This document shows positions 47,474 to 59,999 of a stretch of 64,000 nt of DNA, one piece after another. The translations under genes and the position numbers were made by a program. The stretch spans positions 1-64,000 of the forward strand of contig NW_027419879.1 in assembly GCF_009905375.1 (NCBI RefSeq). The letters run 5' to 3'. The notes beneath the pieces are model-generated. The model did not search any database. It had not been told where the DNA came from and was given only the letters and a program-made list of their open reading frames with translations. Within the stretch, counting starts at the first letter, position 1. Each line of letters opens with the position of its first letter. Source of the stretch: Apium graveolens. Its lineage: Eukaryota > Streptophyta > Magnoliopsida > Apiales > Apiaceae.

Positions 47474-48549
47474 TTAATAAAAAAAATGGGATGTTATACT
47501 TACTCTACAGGCGTTAGTTACAGATTTTTAACAAAATGACCGGTAGGTTAAGTAAATATTTTGTAACGCATTATATGTATGTGTGTCCATTTCTAGACAT
47601 AAGTGTGAACAAAATACCGGCCACTAGTAAAGGGGTTAAGTAAATATTGTGCCCGTTTTGAAAATTTTAAAATAAATAAGTTATGACTTAAAATGCATAA
47701 GTGATTTATAAGTGATAAGTTGAAAAAACTTATAAATTATATAAGTGTTTGGATAATTTACTTATAAGTCAGATTTTTTTTACTTAAATGAGCTAAAATA
47801 AATAAAATTTAAATACAATTCTTTTTAATTCGTGAATTTTAAATTTAAATAATATTTACAAACATATATTTTAAAATAAAAATTAAAAAAAAAAGTTAAA
47901 AAAAATTAAAATAAATTGAGAAAAAGTACGACATTACTAACATTCAACTTATAAACTTATAAGTTATAAATTCGATTTATAAGTTGGGTCGACAAACACT
48001 CATCGATAAATACCTATGAACTTATAATTAAATAAGTTAGTTTACCGACTATTGCGTGAGCTCTTCTTGTGGTTTACCTAGTACGCGACTGCGGGTTCCC
48101 TACTGAAAAAAATGGGTAGGGGCAACAATTAGTCAGAGGTGATGATTATAATGGGGTGTAGGAATTGAATACCTAATTTATTTAAACTGAAACTAAAAGC
48201 ATTTTTAATTTATTAGACACCAAATTTTTGATAAGCATGTAGCAATAAAATTAAAACAAAAAAAAAATCCTTTGTTATACTTTAAAGATTGTTTATTTAT
48301 AAATTTAGTTATTGCCGTTTTACTAAAAATTGTCTTACACAATAATATTTGTCTCACTCAATCCCTCCTCTTACAAAAAACTCTTGCAAATATTATTTTA
48401 TTAAAATTATTTCATGTTGATAATAATATTTTTTTTCAAAATTATTAAAATTTAAATTATTAAATGAATCCAAATATAAGAAGCAATCATGATAATTGTT
48501 GTACTAAATCATCATAATTACTACAAGAAAATTTACCCTCTAAAATTAA

Positions 48550-48974
48550 CACTACAAGAAAAATGGCTAAATTTGACCGAAAATTTTCGGTCATATTTAG
48601 CTAAATTTGACCACAGCCGGTCACATTTAGTTAAATTTAACCGAATTGTGTCGGTCTTTTTTCGGCTGGTCAAATTTAGCAAAATCGGTTAAAATTAACA
48701 TAAATTTGACCAATTAAATTTGACTGCCTAAAATTGACCGATTAAATTTGACCAAACTTTTGAAAATTTTAAAATTTGAATTTTTTTTTTTAAAATTGGC
48801 GCTTAAATTTGATTTTTTTGAATTTTGCCGCTAAAAATTTTAAAATTTGAAAATTTGTGAATTTACCGCCTAACGTAAAGCAAATTTGACCGCATTCCGT
48901 CAAATTTATAAATTTGACCGAACGCAGTCAAAAATATAAAATTGACCGAAGGAAGTCAAATTTAACTCTAACCC
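48550..48974 (+). mobile_element. CACTA transposon left end (TTTGACC family), copy 2
   Basis: Same terminus and motif array as at 24057, with the palindrome at 48574-48593. It leads into the start of copy 3. Confidence 0.8.
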
Positions 48975-49649
48975 ATATTTATCAAATGCAGTAACTTCCC
49001 GGTACATTCTGCTAAGTTTCTACCAAAAATCTGCTACAACACATAATTTTTATTATTATGATTTTGTGTCACTAATCAATATACAATTTATGTTATATAA
49101 ATATTTAACACAATAAAATAATTACATATCATATTTCATAATTATTAATATTATTATTATTATTATTTTCATTACAAACTTACTCATAGAACTTAACTAA
49201 AACTTTCAAATCGAATTCTAAAACACTACTTTCTCTTTATTTAGTTTGACGGAAATGGTTACCGGACAATGGTTGGTTGATGAATATGCTCCTGTCAAAC
49301 TACTGGTTGACTGCTAAAATAGCAAATCAAATATATTTATTTTTTTCTAAACTTTTTATCATATCACTAAAATATATCGATATTGACATTTGCAAGGTTG
49401 GATCATTAATAAATATATTTAGAAAAATTGAAACATTAATATGACACAAAACACTAGTAAGAAATACTCGTCAAACTACTAGTTGACTGTTAAAATATCA
49501 AACCAAATACATTATTTTTTTTCTAAAATATTTATTTTTGGATGAATACGTTTGTGTTATTGTTTGGATGTTTTTTGTTGGGATGTTGCATTGTTTTGGT
49601 TCCCGGTGGCTGTAAATACTACCAGGATGGCATGAAATTTACAGAACAT

Positions 49650-50272
49650 TAACATCACAATGGTACATGTAAAACGATGTAAAAAATGTACAAAAGACAT
49701 CATACAAAATAATATTAAACAAAGAAGAACTAAAAAACCGATGTGAAATAGTCATTTGACATCGGTTCTGGAAAAAAACTCAATGTATTTTAAGTCAAAT
49801 AACATCGGTTAGAGAAATCGGCTGATGTTAAACAAAAAGATTTAACATCGGTTTCGTGAAGAACACCCATGTCTTATTCATCACTTCACATCGAGGGGCT
49901 AATTTAACCGATGTCTGATTAAACATTTCACATCGGGCAATTAATATAAATCATTGTCTGATCTAGCATTTCACATCGGTTTGTTCGAAAAAAATTTAAT
50001 AAATGGCTTTTAGAGCTTATATGTTTCATGTTTTAATGGATAAATACCTCATAATATACTCATATTCACCTAGAAATACTGTAATATAAACTGAAATTTG
50101 TTACAAAGACAGCACATTTAATCTTAAAACCGATGTATAGTACTTTAATAGACATCAGCTGTTAACCGATGTCAAAGGCTGATGACATTTAACATCACAC
50201 GCGAAGACATCGGTTCAGATTTTTTTTAACATCGGTTCTGAACCGAAGTCTGATCCCATATTTCTAGTAGTG
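49650..50272 (-). mobile_element. CACTA terminal region, copy 3
   Basis: Third copy of the ACATCGGTT-type CACTA end, with its terminus at 50272 next to copia-1. The subterminal motif array and the terminal hairpin (CGGTTCTGAACCG) are the same as in the other copies. Confidence 0.85.
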
Positions 50273-50640
50273 TTATTGTCGCTATTCCTTGTGTAGATTA
50301 GACCGTACTCCAGCGTGCCACTGATATACCTGAGGATTCGCTTTGCAGCCTGTTGATGTAGTACTATTGGCTTCTCCATATATCTGCTTATGATTACCAC
50401 TGAAAAGGCTATGTCTAGTCTTGTATGGATTGATTAGTATCGCAAACCTCCTACGATACTCTTGAATTCAGTTGTGTCCACGAGCTTTCCTCCTTCATCT
50501 TTGGTTATTCGTTCTTTAGGATCCATAGGATATTTAGTTGAATTACACCCCAGCATCCCAGCCTTCTCAAGGATTTTTTTTGCATATGCTGTTTGTTTCA
50601 ACTCAATGTAATCATTCCCCAGTTCTACTTCTATCCCCAA
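50273..50640 (-). pseudogene. copia-1 end of RT and start of RNase H, copy 3
   Basis: Identical in layout to 1243-1610. It is separated from the RT frame by the same pair of stops near 50642-50647. Confidence 0.85.
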
Positions 50641-50643
50641 CTA

Positions 50644-52734
50644 TTATGATAACTTTCCTAGGTTTCTCATCTCAAAGCGTGTATTCATCTGTTCCTTGAA
50701 TTCTTCAATAACAGACACACTCGTACCCGTTACTAGTAAGTCATCGACATAGACCCCCATTAGCAGCATCTCCCCTCCAATTCTCTTTGTGTAGACAGCA
50801 TGTTCATACGGGCATGGAATGAATCCAAGCTCTTCAAGACATTTACTCAACTTTGCGTACCACGCACGAGGTGCTTGACGCAAACCGTAGAGTGCTTTCA
50901 CGAGTCTATAAACCAGCTGTTCGTTTCCTTTTTTCACAAAGCCCTCCGGTTCAGTGACATAGACCTCTTCCTGAATTTCTCCGTTTAAGAATGCCCACTT
51001 GACATCTAAGTGGTATACTTCCCATGAATTCTTTGCAGCAAGAGCTAAGAGTAGTCTTACTGTCTCTAAACGCGTCACTGGTGCAAACAACTCATCGAAG
51101 TCTCTCCCTTGTTGCTGAATATATCCTTTTGCAATGATACGCACTTTGTGCTTCACCACTTGTCCATTTGCATCCTTTTTAACTTTGTAAACCCATTTTA
51201 GGCCGATAGCCTTTTTGCCAGCAGGAAGCTCAGTTAGTTTCCAAGTGTGATTTTTTTCGACTGCGTCAATCTCATCCTTCATTGCCTGTTGCCAACTGTT
51301 TTCTGTAGCAGCCCTACTGTAGCTCGTAGGTTCGACTGTTCCCATCAACATAAGTTCATCATCGTCTAATTCTACTTCTTCAGTGGCGTCGTAGATATCT
51401 GTCAATTGTCTGAATTTTCTGGGAGGTTCACTGCTTTCTTCTGTTTCACTGTTTCCTTCTGCATTACTTTCATTACGAGCAGGTGGTGTGTTTGAGTGCT
51501 CATGGGTTTTGCTTTGGCCAGACTTTATGCTCCATTCACTAGCATTTGAGTGTCCATCTTGTGTAATTTCTGGACTTCTTACATCCTTATCATCTTCACC
51601 CTCGACTGCATTCTTATCCACTCTTGTGTGCAAGTTAACAACAGTGAACGTACCCTGATAGTCACCTCTGGTTGTGTCCAACCTCTCCCAGCTCCACCCT
51701 TTCTTTTCTTCAAAAATTACATCACGACTCACATGTACAGTACCGTTCTCAGGATCATATACTCTATACGCCTTTGAACCAGGTTCTTTCCCTAGTTTGA
51801 TTACCATTTTGCTACGATTACTGAGCTTCGTCACTTGGTTTGCTGGAAGTTTCATGTGTGCTAAGCATCCGAAAATCCTGATGTGCCCCATATCTGGCTT
51901 TCTCCCAGTCCATGCCTCGTACGGTGTTACTCTAGATAATGCCCTGGTGGGTAGTCTATTTAAAATATAGACTGAATATCTTACTGCCTCCGCCCAGAAT
52001 ATGGCTGGTAAGCTCTTTTCTTTTAGGAAGCTTCGGGCCATCTCCACAACAGTTCGATTTCTTCTTTCCACCACCCCGTTCTGTTGTGGTGAGTATGGTG
52101 CAGTGAGTTGCCTGGTAATGCCTGCTTCTTCATAATAGGCATTAAAAGATTTTGAAGTGAACTCACCTCCCCTGTCTGTTCGAAAGGTTTTGATTTTTGC
52201 TTTTGTCCCCTTTTCAACTTTTGCCCTGAACCTTTTGAATGCCTCAAATGCTTCGTCTTTGCTCTTCAGAAAATACACCCACATGACTCTGGTGTAATCA
52301 TCTACACACAACAGAAAATACCTGTTTCCTGTCACAGTTGGAGGTGTGATTGGTCCACAAAGGTCTCCATTGATGATTTCCAATGCTTCCTTAGCACTGT
52401 AGATTACCTGGCCTGGGAACGGCTTTTTTGCTTGTTTTGACATGAGACAGCCGTTGCATACTTCACTCTGTGGGTTTATTTTAGGCATGCCAACTACCAT
52501 CCTTTCAGCAGACATTAAACTCATAGCTTTAAAGTTCACATGCCCAAGCCGTGCATGCCATAACCAAGATTCTTCATCGACTTTTGACAACATGCAATCT
52601 GCAGTTTCACTATCTAGAAGAATTTTATAGAGACGGTTTGTAGAATGTTTTACCTTCATGAGCAGCTTTCCCTTTCCTTCATAAACCCATAGGTACTTGC
52701 CTTTTATTATGAATTGATTGCCATCTTCAGCCAT
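50644..52734 (-). CDS. copia-1 integrase-reverse transcriptase, longest open frame in the window
   Basis: A 696-codon frame. Residues 54-105 are the pre-integrase zinc domain (H60, H65, C93, C96). The integrase core follows with D124, D187 and E223, giving the D,D35E spacing, then the GRKPDMGHIRIFGC block. A long acidic Ser/Glu linker (about 380-480) leads to the RT, with AMKDEIDAVEKNHTW, KWVYKVKKD, FAPVTRLETVRLLLALA, LYGLRQAPRAWY and YVDD at 662-665. In the living element this would be the middle of one gag-pol polyprotein, so the ATG is not a natural start. It ends at two stops shared with the other copies. All catalytic residues of integrase and RT remain, but without gag, protease and RNase H it cannot work alone. 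Confidence 0.9.
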   Translation of the reverse strand: MAEDGNQFIIKGKYLWVYEGKGKLLMKVKHSTNRLYKILLDSETADCMLSKVDEESWLWHARLGHVNFKAMSLMSAERMVVGMPKINPQSEVCNGCLMSKQAKKPFPGQVIYSAKEALEIINGDLCGPITPPTVTGNRYFLLCVDDYTRVMWVYFLKSKDEAFEAFKRFRAKVEKGTKAKIKTFRTDRGGEFTSKSFNAYYEEAGITRQLTAPYSPQQNGVVERRNRTVVEMARSFLKEKSLPAIFWAEAVRYSVYILNRLPTRALSRVTPYEAWTGRKPDMGHIRIFGCLAHMKLPANQVTKLSNRSKMVIKLGKEPGSKAYRVYDPENGTVHVSRDVIFEEKKGWSWERLDTTRGDYQGTFTVVNLHTRVDKNAVEGEDDKDVRSPEITQDGHSNASEWSIKSGQSKTHEHSNTPPARNESNAEGNSETEESSEPPRKFRQLTDIYDATEEVELDDDELMLMGTVEPTSYSRAATENSWQQAMKDEIDAVEKNHTWKLTELPAGKKAIGLKWVYKVKKDANGQVVKHKVRIIAKGYIQQQGRDFDELFAPVTRLETVRLLLALAAKNSWEVYHLDVKWAFLNGEIQEEVYVTEPEGFVKKGNEQLVYRLVKALYGLRQAPRAWYAKLSKCLEELGFIPCPYEHAVYTKRIGGEMLLMGVYVDDLLVTGTSVSVIEEFKEQMNTRFEMRNLGKLS

Positions 52735-53246
52735 CTACCCAAGAGAGTTAATATTACTACATAACGCAGGGATATAGTATACCTTTGTCAGAAGTCTGTC
52801 TTCTCCATTCTTGCACCTTAGCCGAATTGTACCTCTTCCTTCAATATGTACCATCGACCCGTCACCAAACCTGACTTGTCCCTTGACACCTTTGTCCAAC
52901 TCTACAAATTTTGATAACTGACCTGACATATGATTGCTAGCCCTATTGTCGAGGTACCATACGTTTGAGGCTGTCTGATTATTTGTAACCGTCTTGTCCA
53001 ACTTTGGTGTCACTCTACCTTCGTCAACCAGCAACATCTTTTCAGTTATTAGTAATGCAGGTTCGTCGTCCTGCATTTGTGCCAGGTTGGCCTCTTCCCT
53101 TTGCTGGACGTCACGCTTTGATTTCTTGCATTCAGCAGCGTAATGTCCGTAACCCAAGCAGTTGAAACACCGTACTTTGCTCTTGTTTCATGTTCCACGT
53201 ACAAAGTCTCTTCGTCCCTTTGAGTGTTCATACCCCTCTGATCCAC
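52735..53246 (-). pseudogene. copia-1 zinc knuckle and protease, copy 3
   Basis: Matches 3707-4218 with the intact CCHC knuckle and the altered DNR protease triplet. Confidence 0.85.
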
Positions 53247-53356
53247 TCCTTCCGTTCTGTTTCAGCCAATCTTCTTGTGTGAGAAGCAGTTGAGTCTCCT
53301 TATTCTCCCTTTTTGACCATTCTTTCGCTGTTAGCATCAGCTGTCCTCCACTAGTA

Positions 53357-53951
53357 TCATTCAAGCCCCCTCAGTCTTTCTTCATGTGCCTTCAGAGACC
53401 CAACGGTTTCTTCTACAGACATGGTCTCTAGATCTCCAAATTGCTCGATGATGGACGCGATTTGAAGAAATTTGTTGGGCACAGCTCGTAGTAGCTTCTT
53501 CACTACATAATCTTCTTTGATTTCTGCTCCCAAAGATCTAATAGTGGTCACCAATATATTGAGCTTCATGTTAAAATCATCAAGTGCGTCTGTGTCTTTC
53601 ATTCTCAGTGATTCAAACTCGGATTTGAGGGTTTTAATCCTTGCTTTTCTCACACGTTTCGCTCCTAAGCACATAGTTTTGACGGCTTCTCACGCTTCCT
53701 TTACTGTCTTTTTCTCTGAAACAGCTAGCAGAATATCCTCCGGAATTCCTTGATAAATGGAAGCCAAAGCCACTTTATCGGTCCTTTCCTCGATCACCGT
53801 CGTTGAGCCTGTACTATCTATTGCAGACCACACTTCCTGTGCTTCCATGTATACCTTCATCTTGATCGCCCATGTTGTATAGTTTCCTCTGTTTAGCATA
53901 GGATAACTCAGCCCGATCGTCCCCTCCTCCGTTTTTTCCAGTTTCCACCAT
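53357..53951 (-). pseudogene. copia-1 gag, copy 3
   Basis: Same gag with the shared TGA near 53688. An extra T in a homopolymer near 53935 puts the N-terminal methionine (53949-53951) out of frame in this copy alone. Confidence 0.88.
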
Positions 53952-53993
53952 GGCTATCTTTGGCATGTACTTTGGCATAAACAAATGTTACCC

Positions 53994-54005
53994 GCTCTGA
54001 TACCA
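53994..54005 (-). other. copia-1 primer-binding site, copy 3
   Basis: TGGTATCAGAGC on the minus strand, adjacent to the LTR at 54009. Confidence 0.9.
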
Positions 54006-54008
54006 GAT

Positions 54009-54302
54009 TGCGGGATATATCAAGTTTATATTAGTGTTTGTATATAACTGAAAACAAAGAGAAAGTACTTCTGAATGTGCTGATCATTCAATTAAAAGCA
54101 ATTACAAAGATAAATACACCTGTGAGCAGATGTGATCCTAAAAACAAGGACTTACTTTCCTAAAAGATAGCAGCTTCCTAACGTTTTATTCAACAACTCT
54201 CTGCACTATCTCAGCTAATAATATGACCAAGTCACACACTAAAACAAAGAAATAAAATAACATGCAATAATTAAATAAGCACGCTCTTGATTAAAACTAA
54301 CA
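54009..54302 (-). repeat. copia-1 5' LTR, copy 3
   Basis: Same 294-base segment as in the other copies; the outer border is inferred. Confidence 0.65.
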
Positions 54303-54311
54303 AAAATATAC

Positions 54312-55506
54312 GTCTTGCTAGGTTAAATATAAAGCTGTTGTCAATGCAGCAACTGCAAATTTGTGAATTAAAAATTTACCCTTGGTGTTCCACTCTTATA
54401 ACCACCCCAGATTGTTTATGCACTGATGCTGTATTTTTAAGTTCAAATCCAATCTTTCAATCAATCTCGTATAAAGCATATTTATGTAGACTTTTATTCG
54501 TAAACGTGTCTGTCATGGAATGTTTCATGTGAAACATGTAGATACCAAAGATCAAAAGGATGACATCCTCACCAAACATGAGTCAATCAAGTCCTATCTT
54601 GAAAGGATAATAGATAATTATGCTACACCATTTAATCATGGACTATTATGCACATTATAATGATAATGATAGTAATGTTAAGCAGGTATGTGGGGATGAT
54701 ATTAATGTTAAGCCGGAAAATGGTTAAGCAGTAAGGTAAGTAAAAAAAGGTGGGGATAATATAGATAACTAATAACTACGTTGTACCATTTAATCATGCA
54801 CTATTATACGTACTGTAATGATGTTATTATCATGGCATAAAGTAGTTAGGCAAAAGTAGTGGGATAGTTCAACAATTAATAGCTTAGACTTCTATATCAT
54901 CTCTGTCATGTGTAAATAGATCTGCTAATGTTATACTTGTTGGAGTTTTTAATCTAAACATAGTTAGTATTTTTAATTAGCTGCTTTTTAGTCATTATCG
55001 TCAGTTTGTCCTGGTAATATGGCAGCAGAATCATTTTAGGAGATTTGATTTGATATCAAATGTGTGGAGTGAAATAAGGAGTCTGTTAGTTGTAGTGTGC
55101 GAGATTTTAGCATCCATTTGGGACTGAGGCTCGCTTATATATTTTGCATTGCATCTTGTTTCTATGTATCTCTTTATATAAAAAGTTCTGCAGTTTTCTC
55201 TATCATATAGTTTTTTCATCTCTCAAGTATATCTTATTTGTATTAAAAGGCTATTTTGCTGGTTAGATTCAGCACGTGGTATCAGAGCAATAGAACCTGG
55301 AGACACCTGTTGTTGTTGCTGGAATGGAGCCTACGACCATACAGAAGGAGAGTTCGTTCAGATTAAGTTACCAAGTGTTAACAAAGACCAACTATGCAGT
55401 CTGGGCACTCAAAATGAAAGTGTTCATGCAAGCCCATGCTGTGCGGAAAGCCATTAAACTCAAGGTGACTAAAGATGGAAAGGAGACTATAAAATTGAGT
55501 ATCTAG
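54312..55506 (+). mobile_element. Ty1/copia remnant copia-2, copy 3
   Basis: RNase H relic at 54312-54643, PBS at 55277-55288 and gag open from 55324 to 55506. Copies 2 and 3 lack two bases (GT) present in copy 1 just before the gag start. Confidence 0.75.
55277..55288 (+). other. copia-2 primer-binding site, copy 3
   Basis: TGGTATCAGAGC, as in the other copies. Confidence 0.9.
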
Positions 55507-56748
55507 CTTTCGATTATACTTTACGAAAGTATATCTGATTTGCAACACTTTAGTTGTGCATCGTTTCGACAAAGAGAATCTGAGAATATAGATATAAAAT
55601 AGTGTTTTATTGATACGTTGAAATTAATTTTTTTCTTATAAGAAGAAATAGGGATAGAAAAGTACATGCCTTCCAAGTGTAAGTTTATTGTTATAATGTT
55701 TATATTATTTAACTTGGGAGTTAAAATATTATAAATTATATGATATTGATTAAGATGTTATAGGAGAGGCGGATGGAGAGGGATAGTGATATCGAAAGCA
55801 AGAGCCTTGGGCCTGGTACCGTAACTCTTCATGGAATTTGCAAGTTCCATAGTCGTGAAAACTTCTTTTGCTGCCTTGTTGAAATCTGTTCTATTAGTAT
55901 ATTGAAATCTACTGTCTAGAAAACTCCTGCAAGTAGTGTGAGGGGCTCTTCACCGAAAGTACCTTTAGTAAATTTGTAGCTCTTTCAACAACAGCATCCT
56001 GGTACAGATTGCTTAGCATTTTAGTTTTTCTTTTCTTGTATTTTTGTAGGATTATAACTCATAAATTTAAATGCAGTTTGTAAATTATTGCCAACGTTTA
56101 TTCCAGGAGTTAGGGTGATTTGTTAAAGAAATATTAGACTTTTCGTGATTGATTTAGTTTACAATAGTTATCCTGATGATTGGGATTTTGCTTAAATTTA
56201 GATTAAAATCTTCTCAGACTAATCAATTCTTTTTTTATTGGTTAAAATATGTAAGCATGCAATACATTGCATTTGGCTTGATAAAATTTTGGGGATACAA
56301 GAACAGAATGGTCATAAAATATCTTCCTTTTAGACTGACTATACTTATTCGTACTTCTGTTTTCCCAGAAAAGGTAATGAAATTACTATTTTTGCAGGTT
56401 GAAGAAAGGGTTCAGAGAAAAGGTCTTGATTTTTAAAAGTCTAAGACTGGTTCTGTTCTAGCATTTAAAGTCAGCTTCACAGAGTAATCTACCACGTATA
56501 TCTCTTGATTGACCAAGTTTTCTCAGACCATGAGGCAGGTTACAAGTTTGACCTCTTTTCCTGGTTCTTATACTCTAAAACTTCTACTTTCTCGAGCTCT
56601 AAAAGTGTTAGCGCATATGCTTCTCTCTTAGTGTGTTTTTTAACATTATATATATTATGTATATGTGTTATATAGGAACGGATGATAGCGCTAGCACAAG
56701 GGAGGGGAAGCTGATCTTTCGAACCCTTTAAACTTTCTGGTGGAAGTT

Positions 56749-57336
56749 GCAAATCAAGAAGAACCGGCATTCAAATCAGAAATGACCAATGGTCCGAAGA
56801 TTAAAGGACTTTTTTTAGAACTAAATGGAAAATCGAAGATAAAAAGAATAGCATTGGTTTAACTATAACAGTGATAAAAGAGTTGTGACTTTTGGATGAA
56901 ATTTAGAACTTTGTTTATTTTGGTTAAGTTGGAACTTTGTATTTGTTGAATTTGAACTTTGATTAATAGTTCTTAAGTTAAATATATTATTAAGAATTCA
57001 ATATTCCAAAGTGTCATCAATGGATATTTTTATGTTGGTAAAAATAGTAAAAAGTGTTACAATAAATACAATAGTGTTACAGTATAGACAAGAGTGTTTA
57101 TAAAAAAAGTGTTACAATAAGTTATATGTAACCAAAAGAATTTAATTATTTTACTATATTGTGTTACAATAGCAAAAATTATGTTGCAAAAGAGTTTATC
57201 ACAACATATTTTTTGGTGTTATTAAAGGTTTAGGGGTGTTGTGATGGAACTGTGGTTGCACATGTTTGGTGTTACCATATATACTGAAAGTGTAACCTAA
57301 CAGTGTTATCATAGACCCCTATCACAGTACGAGCAA
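56749..57336 (+). repeat. dispersed repeat B1, copy 3
   Basis: Same segment as 7718-8304, joined to copia-3 at the same point. Confidence 0.75.
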
Positions 57337-57843
57337 ATTCAACTATACTCTAGCAAGTCAACTATGAACCTTTTAAGCTTTAAGGATATTCGTCTTAATG
57401 AGTTTCACGTGGAAACTACTAGTGAGGGCGGAAAATAATATCTCCTAATCACTTCATCTACCTCAGGCTATAAGAAAATCTTGGAGAAATTACCATCAGT
57501 CTCTTCTGGGTTGTATACCACACAAATAAAGGTCATTGAGTCTTACAATGTCACTATTCCCAAAATCGTTGATCCAAAATCCCTTATTATGTGGCATGAT
57601 AGACTAGGTCATCCAGAAGTCTCTATGATGCATCGTATTATAGGAAATTCTATGGGACATCCTCTTAGACACCATAAGATCATACCACAAGAAGAACTTC
57701 CTTGTTCAGCTTATTCTCTAGGAAAATTAATTGTTCGACCATCTCATGTTAAACTTTAAACCGAATCCCCCAAGTTCCTAGAACGGATCCAAGGTGACAT
57801 TTGTGGTTTCATTCATCCATCTTCAGGCCTATTCAGATATTTC

Positions 57844-58344
57844 ATGGTTTTAATTGATGCATCAACCAGATGGTCTCATGTATGTCTACTTTCTACCCGA
57901 AATTTAGCTTTTGCCAAACTGTTTGCCCAAATAATAAAGTTACGAGCCCAATTCTCAGACCATCATATTAAATCAATTTGTTTAGATAATGTTGTTGATT
58001 TTACATCCTCAACTTTCAATGATTATTGTGTGATGGTTGGGATCTCAGTCGAACATCCAGTAGCGTACGTACGTACTCAAACTGGTTTGGCAGAATCTTT
58101 GATTAAAAGACTTCAACTTATCGCTCGTCCCTTACTTCTTAGAGCCAACTTACCAACATTTGTTTGGGGTCATGCTATATTACATGTTGTGAACCTAATA
58201 AGAATTAGGCCATCCTCCTATCATAAACAATCTCCCCATCAACTAGCACTTGGTCAAATTCTTGATGTCTCTCATTTTAAGATTTTTGGTCATGCCGTAT
58301 ATGTTCTCATTGCCCCACCTCAAAGGTTAAAGATGGGATCGTAA
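57844..58344 (+). pseudogene. copia-3 integrase core, best preserved copy
   Basis: A 166-codon frame from the methionine in YFMVLIDASTRWSH to the stop after RLKMGS. It holds the second and third catalytic acids (LDNVVDF and TGLAES); the first (GDICG) lies just upstream of the methionine in the same frame. The glycine-rich LDNxGEF consensus is changed to LDNVVDF. This is an internal part of a polyprotein, not a gene of its own. Confidence 0.85.
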
Positions 58345-59108
58345 AGGAGGATGGGTATATATGTCGGTTTTGATTCACCATCTATTATAAGATATCCTGA
58401 ACCACTAATTGGGGATGTTTTTACTGCTCGCTATGCTGATTGTCATTTTGATGAGTCAATATTTCCGACATTAGGGGGAGATAAATTATTGCATTAGATG
58501 AACCCTTACTTGACATGGAATACATCAGGATAAAATGTTTTAGATCCGAGAACTAATCAATGTGAATCTGAAGTTCAAAGAATAATTCATATGCAAAATA
58601 TTTCTAATCAAATCCATATGCTTTTAGTGATTCTAGGCATATTGTTAAATCACATATACCTACCATTAATGCCCTAGCAAGGGTTGAAATACCTATTCAT
58701 AAATCAGTTCCCGAAGAATTGATTAATAATTCAAAACCATGCCAGAAGCGCGGTAGACCAATTGGTGCAAAAGATGTTGTACCAAGAAAACGAAAAACGA
58801 TTGGACATGCCTCTGAAGTGGCAAATGTTCCAGACAATACCCCAGAAGTGGTATCACCTCCTGAAGAGGTTAAAACCCCTGAAGTGGCAGTGACAAAACC
58901 ACCAGAAGTGGTATTGCCTCTAGAAGAGGATATTGCCTTTGAAGTGGCACATACTTCCGTAAAACAAAGGTACCTGAAAGTTATGAGATCTCATTAAGTT
59001 ATGTACATAATGGAAAATTATTGGATCGTGGGAGTATTGAAGTTGATGGTGTATATGCTTTTTCTGTGGCATGTGATATTATTATGAACACCGATCCATA
59101 ATCACAAT

Positions 59109-59999
59109 ATGGAAGAATGTCAACAAATAGATGATTGGCCAAAATGGAAAGTTACAATCCAGAAAGAATTGCAATCCTTGCGCAAGAGAAATGTATTTGG
59201 ACCTGCAGTCCGAACACCAGCTGGTGTGGTTCCCATTGGGAACAGATGGGTATTTGTCCGAAAACGAAATGAGAGAAATGAAATTGTAAGATATAAAGCC
59301 CGGCTCGTAGCCTAGGGATTCTCTCAAAGGCCTGGATTTGATTACCAGGAAACTTACTCTCATGTGATGGATGGGGTTACTTTTCATTTTCTTATGGGTA
59401 TGGCTTGTATGAAAAAATTGGAAACACGTCTAATGGACGTTGTGACAGCCTAACTATATGGATCACTTGATAGTGATATCTATAAGAAAATCTCTGAAGG
59501 ATTAAAATTGGATGAGACTAAGACTCGTCATTTATACTCAGTTAAATTATAATGATCAATATATGGACTGAAACAATCTGGTCGTATGTGGTATAACAGG
59601 CTTAGTGAATACTTATCGGATGATGGGTATGTTAATGATAAAGTATGCAAATGTGTGTTTATTAAAAGATCTCAAACTGGTTTCGTTATTACTGTTGTAT
59701 ATGTGGATGATTTGAATATTGTAGGTACTTCTGAAGATATTACTAATGCTGCTAATTATTTGAAAAATGAGTTTGAGATGAAAGATCTTGGAAAGACAAA
59801 GTTATGTTTAGGTTTACGGGTGGAACACTTATCTTCAGGAATATTTGTTCATCAATCAACCTACACAGAAAAAGTTCTTGATCGATTTTACATGGAAAAA
59901 TCTCATCCTCTAACTACACCAATGGTGGTTCGGTCACTTGAATTTGAAAATGATCCATTTTATCCCATAAAAGAAGATGAAGATCCACTTGGACCATAA
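59109..59999 (+). pseudogene. copia-3 reverse transcriptase, copy 3
   Basis: Same as the copy at 34601-35491, including the TAG after YKARLVA and the intact YVDD. Confidence 0.9.

Larger units (their letters stand above)
24528..49021. repeat. 24.5-kb tandem repeat unit, copy 2
   Basis: This is the only copy seen complete on both sides. It carries the same elements in the same order as copy 1. It has a private 1-base deletion near 28072 in the copia-1 frame, a dense run of private single-base indels at about 32880-33930, and a rearranged patch near 36585-36640. Elsewhere it is almost identical to its neighbours. Confidence 0.97.
50273..54302 (-). mobile_element. Ty1/copia element copia-1, 3' truncated, copy 3
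   Basis: Best preserved of the three copies of this element. PBS at 53994-54005, LTR at 54009-54302, and the integrase-RT frame is open. Gag still has the shared stop and, in this copy only, an extra T near 53935. Confidence 0.88.
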
